A stretch of 64,000 bases of DNA from Bicyclus anynana (GCF_947172395.1 NC_069105.1:682001-746000), one strand, 5' to 3'; counted from the first letter of the stretch, positions 53,738-64,000 are shown. Numbers and translations: made by a program. Notes: a model not told the origin generated them from the letters alone.

Positions 53738-54464
53738 ATTTTCGAGGTAATAACTCAAAAGGAATTAACAAATTCAAAGGATTACTTTATTGTCAGTCTG
53801 TCTGTCAAGAATTAAAGATCCTTTAACTGAACGCGTGGAAGTATCAAGTTAAAACTCAATACATATATTCAAATTTACAGTTGCTTGAAGTTGTAAAAAA
53901 TCCAAAATACGTAAAAAACGTACGTTTATTTCGTTACTCTCAGAAGAACAATTGGGCTATTAGATTTGGCAAGTAATACAATACAGGGAAAAACCTGCAA
54001 ACAAATAAACTGTAAGATATTTTATTCATATTACATACATATCTACAAGGTACGGCGTAGCAAATCGTAGCACGCTGTAGCTGCTACGGTTATTCGTAAT
54101 CTACAATAATGTAAAGAGGAATGAATTTCATTTGTTTATAGCAAAAATGCTTTGAAACTACTGAATACATTTTAAAAATTCTTTCACCAATGGATAGCTA
54201 CATTATCAGCAAATAACATGAGTTACACTTTATCTCTATATTCCCACAGGAACGAGAAGTACGCGTGTGAAACTGAAGTAAGATCACTATTTCATATTTC
54301 TTTTTATGCAGTACAAAGCAAAAAGTTCATCGTGTTCTATAAATATTTTTCATAGAAGAGCTAATAATATCAGCTACGTAGAACGCGTAGGTGGCGTTTT
54401 CAATACAAAATGGAATACATGTTTGCATAACCCTTTGTAGGGGCTGTTTATTCTTCGCACAGGT
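53738..54464. other. AT-rich with a Helitron-like fragment
   Basis: AATTCTTTCACCAATGGATA through CACAGGAACGAGAAGTACGC (about 54178..54262) is shared with 61100..61256 (Hel-E). No gene recognised. Confidence 0.45.
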
Positions 54465-54757
54465 TTTTTTTTGATTATTTACAAGTTAGCCCTTGACTAC
54501 AATCTCACCTGATGGTAAGTGATGATGCAGTCTAAGATGGGAGCGGGCTAACTTGTTAGGAGGAGGATGAAAATCCACACCCCTTTCGGTGTCTACACGG
54601 CATCGTACCGGAACGCTAAATCGCTTGGCGGTACTTCTTTGCCACGGCGAAGCCTACCACCAGCCAGACCTGGACCAATTAAGAAAATGTGCCCAGCCGG
54701 GGATCGAACCCAGGACTTCCGTTTTGTAAATCCTCCTAGTCATGGAGGCCGTCAAAA
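54465..54757 (-). mobile_element. SINE-B copy
   Basis: Complete tail and body; the head is damaged (box A lost in CTCCTAGTCATGGAGG), box B GGGATCGAACCC intact. Confidence 0.88.
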
Positions 54758-55084
54758 ATAAAAAGATTAGGTTAAGCGGTATTAGTTTATATTAGAAAAA
54801 CAAATTTAGAAATAAATAACTGAATAGATTGCCGTAGTCTAGAAAAGGTTTTAGTTCCAGAAAATCCTTGTCACCATTATCTTCTTTTTGTTATGTTACA
54901 AATAGTAAGGTGGTACATGCAAGCCTTGGCCAGGCTTAAATTTAAGGGTTTTCTGTCTTGAAAGAAATTCTTGGTATCAATTCAGACAGAATTAGGATAT
55001 TGAGCGTCGAACGGTTGCTGTGGTTACGGTCATTTTTATAACCATTTTTCATAGTGATGGTTACTCGTACTATAGCTCGGCGAA
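54758..55084. other. No gene recognised
   Basis: Unique-looking spacer. Confidence 0.35.
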
Positions 55085-55262
55085 TCGTTCGTAACACTTG
55101 CGATGGTCCGCGCGGGCCAGGGGGATAGCGATGCCCCACGCGTACGTTTTCATGCCCGCGCAGTCCTTCCCTCTGCTCCGCGCGCTCGATTTCACATCCA
55201 CGCAGTCCTTCCGCTCCGTCGCCCGCATATCATGGAAGTGTCATTAACTTGCCAAGCTATAA
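55085..55262. repeat. GC-rich repeat, copy 2 of 3
   Basis: GTAACACTTGCGATGGTCCG, GCGCAGTCCTTCCCTCTGC, CGTCGCCCGCATATCATGG and AACTTGCCAAGC match 7575..7905. A tandem of two CGCAGTCCTTCC units is included. Confidence 0.7.
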
Positions 55263-55495
55263 GAAGAACATTATCACTTTAATTTGACAACCTGCCAGCG
55301 GCTTAAGGTTTTAATTCTTCTCCTCTTTAACAACATATGATGAGTTTACCTATGTTTATGTACTTATTATTATTTCCGATATTAGACTAATATCACTATT
55401 ATTTACAACTTTTGGAATTTATATTAGTTTGCACATTCTTGCTACATTGTACTTGACAAAAAGTTGTAGACACGGACAGACAGTCCGTTTAATCA
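55263..55495. other. No gene recognised
   Basis: AT-rich spacer. Confidence 0.3.
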
Positions 55496-55805
55496 TTCAT
55501 TATCAACCCATATTCGGCACACTGCTGAGCTCGAGTCTCCTCTCAGAATGAGAGGGCTTAGGCCAACAGTCCACCACGCTGGCCCAATGCGGATTGGCAT
55601 ACTTCACACATGCAGAGAATTAAGAAAATTATCTGATGTGCAGGTTTCCTCACGATGTTTTCCTTCACCGTTTGAGACATGTGATATTTAATTTCTTAAA
55701 ATGCACACAACTGAAAAGTTGGAGGTGCATGCCCCGGGACGGATTCGAACCTACGCACTCCGGAATCGGAGGCAGAGGTCATATCCACTGGGCTATCACG
55801 TCTCT
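55496..55805 (-). mobile_element. SINE-A copy, full length
   Basis: CATTATCAACCCATATTCGG to CCACTGGGCTATCACG, with box A and box B (GGATTCGAACC) intact. Confidence 0.9.
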
Positions 55806-57077
55806 GTCCGTTTAATGTACGCCTTTAATACACAATTCTAATTTCATTATCGCTTTAAAAGGCGAAACTTTCCTTCGTCAAATTATATGACAACGTGACA
55901 ACAGCCTTCGTTTAAATTTTCCACATCATATGCCAAGGACACACAATCAAAATCGGACTTTATGTATTTGGTATAGAGTTTATATTTAAATGTAACGTTG
56001 TGTCAGCAAATTCAATGTCTCATAATGATGTATTCATACGCCTACGCAATGTGTTTCGTATTGTAACGAGTATTACATTTAGAGGAGCGAACAGTGGAAC
56101 TGTTTCAGTTTTGTGCTATTTTCGGCCAATCGCAGTTCGCCACGTCATTGTGTTAATAGCTATATAAATGAGGAGAATGTATCATAAAAAATCAATATAT
56201 TCAAACCTGGTCATCATCCCGATTGCTCTAAGGTTTTTAACTAAATTTAATGTTATTAATTTAGGAACACGTTATATAAAATTATTAATAGGTGTAATTA
56301 CTTTGTTATTAATTTTCCTTTATAAATTGGGGGAGGATAAAAATTACTTTACGACTCATTCTCATATCTATAAATTAATAACACAAAAAGTCTTTAAAAT
56401 TGGTTAAGCCACCATAATCACAGTGACACGAGACTATTTAGAATATTCAAAAAGTGTCTTTCAAACGGTTACCAAAGTTATTTTCTTTCTACATCATAGA
56501 CTCTACGTTTATTGTCATTAATTTAGGACTTAGAAAATTATTTCGAAAAGAAGGACTTGAGGAAACGTATTTATTTTTGTTGTACATTTTCTTCAATCTT
56601 CAATGTAATATAAAATCGTTTGAGATTTCATATCTTTGCGCTCAAAACTCCATTCTCAATATAAAATAAATCCCCGATTTGAATTCCCACTGATGCGAAT
56701 AGAAATATGAATAAAACTGCATAAAATTGAATAACATTTTGTATTATTGAATAATTGAATACGAGTATATGGACATATTTGATATATTTATGAGATTGTG
56801 TAACTTCAAACAATATCCACAAAGAAGAAATAAAATTAAATTTAGATGATTTGTTTATTCTACATTTACTTTATTCCTTTAGGAGAAAAATGTTCAAATA
56901 TCCCGTAAAAAGATTGTCAGAGGAAAGTTCCGTATATGCCAGGATTTGTTTGAATTCTGAATCTGAGAACCCTAAGTAGGCGTAGTAGTTTGGACTTTGA
57001 AACTGATTCAGTTAAGGCGTGAAAATCCCTAGTTGTAATATTAGTTAGGATGAAGATTGTGTAAAGACACTAAGGAC
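55806..57077. other. No gene recognised; two small open frames
   Basis: ORFs 56168..56407 (79 codons) and 56454..56669 (71 codons), both plus, contain hydrophobic stretches and a similar VINLG word (FNVINLGTRY and FIVINLGLRK). They are AT-rich, lack a clear signal peptide and match nothing I know, so they are not called as genes. Confidence 0.35.
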
Positions 57078-57250
57078 GTTAAAGACCTATGGTGCTGGAA
57101 TGGAAAGCGCAGTGTTGGTCGATCCCCTACTAAGTAGATCGACGACATCGTGCTTGTTTCAGAGAGGAGTTGGATGCTGTCGCCTCGAGATTATGGAAGC
57201 TCTTACAAGCCCTATGTCCAGCAGTGGACGTCCATCGGCCGATAATAATA
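57078..57250 (+). mobile_element. RTE-1 tail fragment, diverged
   Basis: TGGTGCTGGAATGGAAAGCG to GTCCATCGGCCGATAATAAT, with a deletion inside the LEWRPRTSKRSVG region. Confidence 0.75.
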
Positions 57251-57924
57251 AAATGTATCATTGTTGGTATAAATAAGAAGGTATTTGATGACTTGAGCTC
57301 AGTTGTTTGTTAGGCAGCGTAGACACCGTCACGCTGCCAGTCGCTTCAGTGAGTTTGTGTAATAATGTTGTATTGTAATTATTGTTTATCATAAATTGTT
57401 TATTGTGGGCATGGAGAGCATCGTAGGGCAGGGAAGGTGAGTGTTTTTGCATTCTGAAAGTATTCTTTAAACCTACTCTCAAAGTCACAAGTCCTGGGAC
57501 TTGCTCGAGGTGTTTCCTCTACCATAAAATAATGGTACAATCACTGTCGCTGCCACATTTTGTATTGATAACTCTCTAGAAAAAAAAATATAAATTAACA
57601 AAAGGGCCACTTATAATAATTGCCGCCGTATGCAAAGTTATTGCAATAAAATGCAAAGTAAATCATTTATCATGCTCATATTAATCTATATATCATAATA
57701 TTTGAACGTTTTATCCGTGCTTTTTACGCTAGTGGCCCAGTTTCGGGGAAATTTATAAATAATAGACGCGCCATCTGTTACCAACAGCTTCTTTGTTGAA
57801 TTTTCATGAATTTTAAAAAGGGAACTGCCGTGCATTGTGTTCCAAGTTTAGTAAACGTACATGGTATTTTCACAGAATTTTCTTGCACGTCTGATAAAAA
57901 TGTCACTAATATATATAGTCTGGC
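57251..57924. other. No gene recognised
   Basis: A 76-codon minus ORF (57258..57488) shows no domain. Confidence 0.35.
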
Positions 57925-58075
57925 AATTTCGTTGATAACACTCCCATGATATGCGGGTGACAGGGGGAAAGACTGCGCCGGTGTCAAATCGTGCGTGCGG
58001 GGAAGTAAAGTCGCTATACGCCCCCCGGCTCGCGCGCAACATCACGAGTGTTACGAATGAAGTTGCCAAGTTATA
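57925..58075. repeat. GC-rich repeat, copy 3 of 3, inverse
   Basis: CCATGATATGCGGGTGACAG, GACTGCGCCGGTGTCAAATC and ATCACGAGTGTTACGAATG are inverse relatives of 55085..55262. Confidence 0.65.
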
Positions 58076-58408
58076 AAGCCATACTCGACGTGCATTGTTT
58101 ACCAATATGTCATTTTACAACTTATTAATTTTTAATTATGTAGTTATTCTATTAAATGTTGTTCTGAATATATCGTATAACTTATTGTTCTAAGCTTATT
58201 AATCAATTTTCATTAATTTAAGAACAACTTAATTATAATTATTATTAGGTGGGAAATGACTAGCGATTTCTACCCTCATTTTTAATTTGATTAATTTGTA
58301 ATTTAATAGAGACTTAAACTCTTATTACTCATATTTTTCTGGTAGTAGGGATTATTTAGCTGTGGCTAGCCACCACCCTTACTTAGTAATAAGGCCACCT
58401 AATAAGGC
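58076..58408. other. No gene recognised
   Basis: AT-rich sequence leading into the hairpin. Confidence 0.35.
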
Positions 58409-58469
58409 AACAAGATACCAGAAATATTTGAAAGTATGCAATACTTTCAAATATTTCTGGTATCTTGTT
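58409..58469. repeat. Perfect 29-bp inverted repeat, 3-nt loop
   Basis: The left arm starts AACAAGATACCAGAAATATT and the right arm is its exact inverse complement; the loop is GCA. It is followed by a short TG dinucleotide run at about 58482..58498. Confidence 0.92.
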
Positions 58470-58499
58470 TTAATCAGAATTGTGTGTGTGTGTGTGTGA

Positions 58500-59154
58500 A
58501 AATCAGGTTTTCATTTTTATTTTTTTAACCCACAAAGAAGATAGACTTACTTTTAACGGTAAAGTGTGCGAGTTACTACTACTTAATGTTATACTTAAGT
58601 TTACTTAGTGTTATTTTATTCTTTTGACAATATGATGTAAATTGATTCTTAATTCTTTTATTTTTTAATTGTATTTTTTTCAAATTAATTAATATTGTTC
58701 TTATATTCATTATTTAATTCTTTAATATTGTGTTAAAAGTAATTTCTAGAATGATTTAAATGTAACTAATATAATATTTTGCATGCCAATCGGGCGTGAT
58801 ACAGAACAGATTATATTTATTTGTTAAGACCTTGTAAACTGTATCAGCAAATAAAGGATGATGATGATTGATGATTTAATATATGAATTTCACATAAAGC
58901 AACTTTTCCAAGATAACGCTCCGAATATTTCTGTACTTCACACGTGCCTTCCACTTCCAAAGCATTTACATTTAGGAAAAGTTGAGAACATTTTCCGGGT
59001 GACAAGTTATGGACAAGTTCGAAAAATCATAAATGTAAATATAGAGTAGAAGATGGAAAAAGTTTGAAACGCCTACAACTGTCGACTCTATCAAAACTTT
59101 GAACCAATTCCACCTTAAATTTCGAACATTTTATTTATTTTACACTTTACTAGT
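58500..59154. other. AT-rich sequence, nothing recognised
   Basis: ATGCCAATCGGGCGTGATAC with ACCTTGTAAACTGTATCAGC and GATGATGATTGATG near 58783..58870 resembles a retroelement 3' end. A 63-codon ORF at 58858 has no motif. Confidence 0.35.
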
Positions 59155-59320
59155 TGGCGCACCGCGGTTTTACCCACGTAGTTCCTGTTCCCGTGATAAA
59201 TATAGCCTGTGATACTCACAAACAACGTAGCTCTCTAGTGGTTTAGTGGAAAATTTTAAACTTCATTTGACTTCAAACTTGATTAACACAAAAATTTACC
59301 TCTTTATAATATTAATTTCA
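59155..59320 (-). mobile_element. Hel-D type Helitron
   Basis: CTAGTTGGCGCACCGCGGTT end, AACGTAGCTCTCTAGTGG and TTTATAATATTAAT; the core is degraded. Confidence 0.6.
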
Positions 59321-59324
59321 GAAT

Positions 59325-59545
59325 GGTATCCTAGGGATGGCAAAAGGAGTAAAGGCAAGTAAAACGTTGGGAGGATGATTTTAAAAAGGTCGCCGGTCTC
59401 GAATGGATTGGAATGGCAAGGGACAGAGAAAAGTCGAGATCGATAGGGGAAGCCTATGTCGAAAGACAAGCTGCTAACTAAATAGGAACTATCTATAGTA
59501 TAAATGTAAATGTAAATAATCAGCAGTAATAAAGGCTTATTTTAT
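59325..59545 (+). mobile_element. RTE-4 LINE 3' end
   Basis: The plus frame reads EWYPRDGKRSKGKQVKRWED, then KVAGLEWIGMARDREK and EAYVERQAAN-stop, the conserved end of yet another RTE-type LINE, followed by an untranslated tail with AATAAAGGC. It is a fourth RTE lineage in the window. Confidence 0.75.
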
Positions 59546-59883
59546 TTATTAATATTAATTTATTTATAATATTAATAATATGTAGATATAGATTATAATA
59601 TTAATATAGATAGAAGTATCTGATTGACAGATTGATTGACGGGTATCTAATGCTCTTTTTACATAACAGCTATTACACAGTGTTATTTGTTAGTCAAGAA
59701 AACGTCCTATCATCTGTCTTGAGCTGTCTACATTGACTTTAATTTCTACTAATGCAAGCCCGAAGCGAGTCTAATTAAGCCTAGTGTACATTAAAGGATT
59801 TTTATTTTATTTTAGTCATTAAATAAAAATAGTTAAAGTACATGAAATATAAGTTTTTAAATAATATAAAGGTAATTAAGAAT
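59546..59883. other. No gene recognised
   Basis: AT-rich with TTTATTAATATTAAT repeats. Confidence 0.3.
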
Positions 59884-60078
59884 GCATACATGCACTTCCA
59901 ACTTTTCAGTTACGTGAATTTTAAGAAATTAAATATAATTGTCTCAAATGGTGAAGGAAAAACATCGTGAGGAAATCTGCTCACCAGACGTTTGCCAATC
60001 TTGGGCCAGCATGGCGGACTATTGGCCTAAACCCTCCTTCCTCTAAAAGGAGACTCGAGCTCAGCAGTGAGGCGATGA
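59884..60078 (+). mobile_element. SINE-A fragment
   Basis: ATGCACTTCCAACTTTTCAG body to GAGCTCAGCAGTGAGGCG tail, with a deletion around CTCACCAGACG. The head is missing. Confidence 0.75.
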
Positions 60079-60179
60079 AAAGAGCCAAGAATTAAGGATA
60101 GAGATTGTGATATAATTATTTTATATCTACAATATAACTGTCATACAACATGCTAATGAATTTTTGATTTAATCCTATG

Positions 60180-60285
60180 GGTTTTCCAACAAGTTTCAAT
60201 ATGGGTATTTCGTCATATGGCAGGCAACTATGAAGTTACCATCAAGGTAACTTTGGGAAGTAACGCGTTGTTTTTTTATATTATT
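60180..60285. repeat. Repeat Y, copy 1
   Basis: CATATGGCAGGCAACTATGA with AGTTACCATCAAGGTAACTT and GGGAAGTAACGCGTTG then a T-run is shared with 62665..62776. Around it, AATCCTATGGGTTTTCCAAC also matches. Confidence 0.75.
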
Positions 60286-60886
60286 TAATTCCCATTTATT
60301 GACATCATCGCATTGATTGACTTAGCACATACATTTAGAGAGATTCAAAAACTCGGCTACTGAAAAGAACAGCAAATTCACAAGGAATTCTAGATCCATG
60401 CAATGAAAATACAATTGAAAATACGATTCTCGTCGTTATGTTAGCCACAAACGGTCAATTATTCTCACGTTACTATAGCACCCACGGCTTTAATTGATCG
60501 TGTGTTGGTCACTACATGACGGCTCGACTTGACGCAAAAAATATATTTGTTATTTTTCCTGCCCAAAAGTGTGAAGCACTTGCCCGTCTGTTGGAGACGT
60601 TAGATAAAGCTAAGTTAGAAAGAAAGAAAGAAAGAAAGAAAAAAGAATTCGGGCGATTAAATAAAAACGACGTTAATAAATAGGAACGAATATTTTTAAA
60701 ATATTAGTCAGTCAGTGAGTAGCTAGCCTTAGTGACAGGAAATGTAAAACAAAAACACCAAAGAAATGGCACTTAATATTAATGCTTTCTCCTTTATGAT
60801 TGATGATGTAAATGGGATAGAACATTTTGAACGTACCTGTACCTACATTGAATAAAAAAAATATCGATCCATGTTTACATTATTAA
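60286..60886. other. No gene recognised
   Basis: Includes a GAAA microsatellite at about 60619..60645. Confidence 0.35.
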
Positions 60887-61075
60887 CTAGCTTACGCCGC
60901 GCGGTTTCCGCGTGGTTCCTGTTCCCGTATGAATACGGGGATAATATATAGTCTTCCTCGATAAATGGGATATCTAACATTGAAAGAATTTTTCAAATCG
61001 GGGCAGTAGTTCCTGAGATTAATTAGCGCGTTCAAGCAAACATACAAACAACAAACTTTATAAAATTAGTATAGA
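60887..61075 (-). mobile_element. Hel-A Helitron, complete ends
   Basis: CTAGCTTACGCCGCGCGGTT to AAATTAGTATAGA, flanked by A and T. Confidence 0.88.
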
Positions 61076-61099
61076 TGTTATAGTAATTTTGGTTGTTTG

Positions 61100-61256
61100 T
61101 TACGTTTTTACGCCGAAGTCACTATTTTTTTTAACAATTCTTTCACCAATGGAAATCTACATTACCAGCGAGTAACATAGGCTATTTTTATTTTGACTTG
61201 ACTTTACCACGGGAACGGGAACTAAGTGGTTGAAACTGTGGGAAATCCGTTAGTAT
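61100..61256 (+). mobile_element. Hel-E type Helitron fragment
   Basis: AACAATTCTTTCACCAATGG, AGCGAGTAACATAGGCTA and GGGAACGGGAACTAAGTGG, ending TCCGTTAGTA, where CTAG is mutated. Confidence 0.55.
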
Positions 61257-61331
61257 AACATGATGTTCAAAACATAGATACCTGAGCTTCCATAGACAGT
61301 CAATTAAAAAGCCATTTTATTCACATAATAT

Positions 61332-61794
61332 TGTTACGGAGAACCATATTACTAGAGACATAGGGTTCATAGTCGCTCGCCCTTTCAAGTGGTTTTGATA
61401 TCTATTGTTATTGTTTTATATTGGCGAACTCCGTGGAATAAACAACACGCGTGTAGGCGTTCCTAGAATGATCTGGAAGCGTTCTGAGTGGGTATAAATA
61501 CGCGATGGGGACGACGGAGCGTGGCAGTTTACTTCGAAACGGAGTAAAGTGAACAATAAGTGACACAAGCGGTACAAGTATAACTGAACTCTGCTACGGT
61601 TTTGGACTACGGATTGCCTACGTTTGGAAGTGTATATACTTGGCTTAAGGAGTGGAATAAAGTCTTATACGAGTCACCAGGTGTTTATTTCCAAATCCTC
61701 GAATCCTCGAATCACCAGGTGTTTATTTCCAAATCCTCGAATCCTCGAATCACCAGGTGTTTATTTCCAAATCCTCGAATCCTAGTTCGTAACA
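61332..61794 (+). mobile_element. Solo LTR
   Basis: 463 bp starting TGTTACGGAG and ending TTCGTAACA (TG...CA with the inverted TGTTACG / CGTAACA ends). It is flanked by the 4-bp duplication ATAT (61328..61331 and 61795..61798). Inside, TATAAATA at about 61494 and AATAAAG at about 61655 have the promoter-then-polyadenylation order of an LTR. No gag or pol is adjacent, so this is the remnant of recombination between two LTRs. A 4-bp duplication fits Ty3-type elements. The 68-codon ORF at 61602..61808 is spurious. Confidence 0.85.
61674..61786 (+). repeat. Three tandem 38-bp units inside the LTR
   Basis: Units start TCACCAGGTGTTTATTTCCA at 61674, 61712 and 61750, ending in AATCCTCGAATCCTCGA. 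The third unit is cut short. Confidence 0.93.
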
Positions 61795-61798
61795 ATAT

Positions 61799-62282
61799 TT
61801 TTATATGATGTCTTCGTAAACTAATGAAAGGTGTGGGTTAACCTTGACCATTCTAAACTTACGTAGTTTAGCAGTAGTGGAACTTTTGACTTTAAGATAT
61901 CCACATTTTTTAAAGGCGGTGGAGGGGGAGGTAAAACAAGGTCAAATCCAATAACTATCTGTAATTATGAGATTATGCAGTGGAGGCATCAATTATTTAG
62001 TGGGACCTTTAGATGCAAATAACATATTTAGGTACAGTCTATTAATTGGTATAAGTATTCATATTTCTATTTATATATATTATATGTATATATATGTCAT
62101 ATTAATTATTGTATGTTGGCATTTATCTTTATGTTATTATCATTTTATTTATACGCTCTTATCAAGGTTTTTTGTTTTTGGGTTTTTATTTTGTGTCTTA
62201 TTATATGAATTTTTATTTTGAATGTATTTAAAGTATTTTGATTAGATGTTTAGTTTATAATTATAACTGACTGTGACGTCAC
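61799..62282. other. No gene recognised
   Basis: An 84-codon plus ORF (61967..62221) is strongly hydrophobic and Tyr/Ile/Phe-rich because the DNA is AT-rich. No family recognised. Confidence 0.35.
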
Positions 62283-62458
62283 CCGGGTCTCAGCTGAAAA
62301 TCAGCGCTGCGCATTGCTTTCCAGCGATGAACGGCTAATGCTGAGGTGTAAACCCTTTCTGTTTGGTGTCACAGACAGTCATGTAATATCTAAGATAGGA
62401 TGTACTGTTTGTGACACTAAAAAGTGAATAAACTTATTTTCTTTCTTTCTTTCTTATT
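62283..62458 (+). repeat. Interspersed repeat with TTTC tail, copy 2
   Basis: CGGGTCTCAGCTGAAAATCA, CTGAGGTGTAAACCCTTTCT, AAGTGAATAAA and a (TTTC)n tail. Same family as 11776..11952. Confidence 0.65.
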
Positions 62459-62664
62459 TTCTAATTTTCGTGGAAATAAAATATCTTTGTGACGTCACAA
62501 AATTGAACTCGGCTTTGAGCTTTTATCTGCTTGTTTACGAAACGAAGCTCGAAATGAGTTTGTCTTCAATGAAATTCCCGCATTTGTGCCACAAATACCG
62601 CAACGATGATTTTCATAACCGGGTTACCTTATACTTCACTTTGATACCTTACGAATGTTGTCAA
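62459..62664 (+). other. Open region between repeats, no gene recognised
   Basis: Part of a 91-codon ORF (62470..62745) which runs into repeat Y and has no recognised motif. It may belong to the same mobile element as repeat Y. Confidence 0.35.
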
Positions 62665-62776
62665 AGTGTATTTTTGATTAAATCCAATGGCATTTCCAAA
62701 CAAATTCCAATATGGCAGGCAACTATGAAGTTTGCATCAAGGTAACTTTGGGAAGTAACGCGTTGTTTTTTTTTTT
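62665..62776. repeat. Repeat Y, copy 2
   Basis: AATCCAATGGCATTTCCAAA, ATATGGCAGGCAACTATGAA and GGGAAGTAACGCGTTG then a T-run. Matches 60180..60285. Confidence 0.75.
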
Positions 62777-63059
62777 TAAATCCACTTTGACAGTGAAAGT
62801 TTGTGGATTAAAGTGGGAAAAATATATTTAAAAAAAAATCTCTGTAAAGTCAACTTTTAAAACATTAGATTCTAGTTTAATGAAAAAATCTCAATTAAAG
62901 TCTTCTTGCTTGAGTTAGTCCGCGACCTCGGTGCTAAAAGCTTTATTAGAAGTTTAAACTTCTGCCAGTTAGTCACTTTGGAAACTTAGTAATTGCAAAT
63001 AAAGTCTAAAACACACCGCTGTCGTGACAAAGATTGACCATGTTATGCTGTCTACTTAT
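62777..63059. other. No gene recognised
   Basis: Short spacer. Confidence 0.3.
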
Positions 63060-63674
63060 TCTATACTAATATTATAAATACGAAATTAAGTATGGCTGTT
63101 TGTCTGTCTGTCTGTCTGTTACCTTTTTGCGGCTAAACACTGAACCGATCAAGATGAATTTTGGTATAATGGTAAATTGGACCTTGGAGCAAAACATAAG
63201 GAGAATGAATAGAATATAAGGTGATGAAATAGGGAATGAAAATTTGTATGGAAAGTCCTTTATTGTTAGAGTTACAGCTTTAAATTTTTTTTCATAAGTC
63301 ATAAAAATATACGAAATATATATTTTTTTTATTATTATTTGCAAATTAGCCCTTGACTACAATCTCACCTGATGGTAAGTGATGATGCAGTCTAAGATGG
63401 AAGCTAATTTGTTAGGAGATGGATGAAAATCCACACCCCGTTGGGTTTCTACACAACACCGTACCGGAACGCTAAATCGCTTGGCGGTGGTAACTAACCG
63501 CGGCCGAAGCCTCCCACCAGCCAGACCTGGACCAATTAAGAAAATCTCAATCGGCCCAGCCGGGGATCGAACCCAGGACCTCCGTTTTGTAAATCCACTG
63601 CGCATACCACTGCGCCACTGGGTTGAAAGTTGAGATTTGATTTCCACGCGGACGAAGTCACGGGCGTCCGCTAG
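63060..63674 (+). mobile_element. Hel-C Helitron interrupted by SINE-B
   Basis: Starts TCTATACTAATATTATAAAT, with the TGTCTGTCTGTCTGTTACC block and the ACCGATCAAGATGAATTTTG core. It resumes after the SINE with GTTGAAAGTTGAGATTTG and ends ACGCGGACGAAGTCACGGGC then GTCCGCTAG. The subterminal GCGGACG / CGTCCGC hairpin is intact. Confidence 0.85.
63325..63618 (-). mobile_element. SINE-B nested in a Helitron
   Basis: TTATTATTTGCAAATTAGCCC to CATACCACTGCGCCACTG. Boxes are mostly intact, but the last bases of the head (GGAGGCCGTCAA) are missing, and GTCTTTGCCGGTAGG is deleted in the body. Confidence 0.88.
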
Positions 63675-64000
63675 TAACAGTATATACCAGTATTTTTTTA
63701 TTTAACCTTTAAGTAAGCACGTTATTTTTTGTAACACTTTTATGGACGCGCGATCTCGCGGAATGCTATAGTTGAAGGTCGAATCCAAAAAAAAAAGTCG
63801 ACTACCAATATAAAATACTCCATCTTATTTCTTTAGTTTTTGTGAAAAATTTAAAATATTTAAAAACATAATACGCAAACATAAGACGCCATTTTTCTTG
63901 AATAATATGGAAAGTTACTGATGCGATGGTTCCTGTCGTACTGACTCGAGAATGTATTTGTTTTTTTGGTTTTTGAATTTCGTATTTCGAGCGGCTACGT
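63675..64000. other. Right edge, nothing recognised
   Basis: AT-rich sequence with no feature. Confidence 0.35.

Noticed and set aside
56168..56669. Two consecutive hydrophobic small ORFs as exons of a membrane receptor
   Set aside because: No splice sites linking them in frame were found and the residues reflect AT-rich codons; no receptor motif.
58409..58469. Conventional microRNA precursor
   Set aside because: Perfect pairing and a three-base loop are unlike normal precursors; kept as a hairpin finding instead.
61602..61808. 68-codon ORF with repeated SSNPRI-like words
   Set aside because: It is the translated 38-bp tandem repeat inside the solo LTR.

Overview
The window looks like gene-poor, AT-rich nuclear DNA from a moth or butterfly (Lepidoptera). 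No prokaryotic genes, operons, CRISPR arrays or rRNA genes are seen. The inference rests on dense interspersed repeats of lepidopteran type, namely several tRNA-headed SINE families, RTE-type and CR1-like LINE 3' ends and short Helitrons ending in CTAG, together with insect odorant-binding-protein exons.

Genes. (1) Two related odorant-binding protein (OBP) genes lie about 6 kb apart on the minus strand. The downstream copy uses exons 23809..24037 and 22596..22761, with its first coding exon not located. The upstream copy uses 29722..30185, with a candidate first exon at 30268..30298. Both encode six cysteines with the same C2-x3-C3-x41-C4-x13-C5-x8-C6 spacing. An intron present in one is precisely absent from the other. 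(2) A 67-codon ORF at 16111..16314 (+) has the layout of a secreted peptide precursor: signal peptide, Thr/Glu-rich acidic spacer, Lys-Lys, a short C-x3-C peptide and a terminal Gly. Almost every other ORF is a transposon fragment or chance.

Repeat families, named for use in the entries. SINE-A: tRNA-like head with box A TAGCCCAGTGG and box B GGTTCGAATCC, and an ATGATG-type tail. SINE-B: head with box A TGGCGCAGTGG and box B GGTTCGATCCC, ending in A-rich sequence. SINE-C, SINE-D and SINE-E are three further tRNA-headed families with two copies each. RTE-1: LINE 3' ends with coding remnants and an ATGATG tail; RTE-2, RTE-3 and RTE-4 are three diverged relatives. CR1-like: LINE 3' ends whose last codons read FKQCVKKHLLSR. 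Hel-A to Hel-E: short non-autonomous Helitrons, recognised by TC at the start, CTAG at the end and insertion between A and T. Other families are a TIR element with 8-bp target duplications, a foldback element with 112-bp arms, a solo LTR, and several unnamed low-copy repeats.

Layout. 0-16 kb: LINE and SINE debris, one TIR element split by a SINE, and one well-preserved RTE-1 copy with its target duplication. 16-17.4 kb: peptide gene, Helitrons and a local duplication. 18.9-30.4 kb: the OBP pair and its repeat-rich spacer. 30.4-58 kb: long AT-rich stretches without recognised genes, alternating with repeats, inverted repeats and microsatellites. 58-64 kb: a perfect hairpin, a solo LTR and a Helitron with a nested SINE.

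The OBP genes would act together only as tandem paralogues of extracellular ligand carriers. Nothing else here suggests a pathway. All calls come from reading the sequence; no database search was possible.
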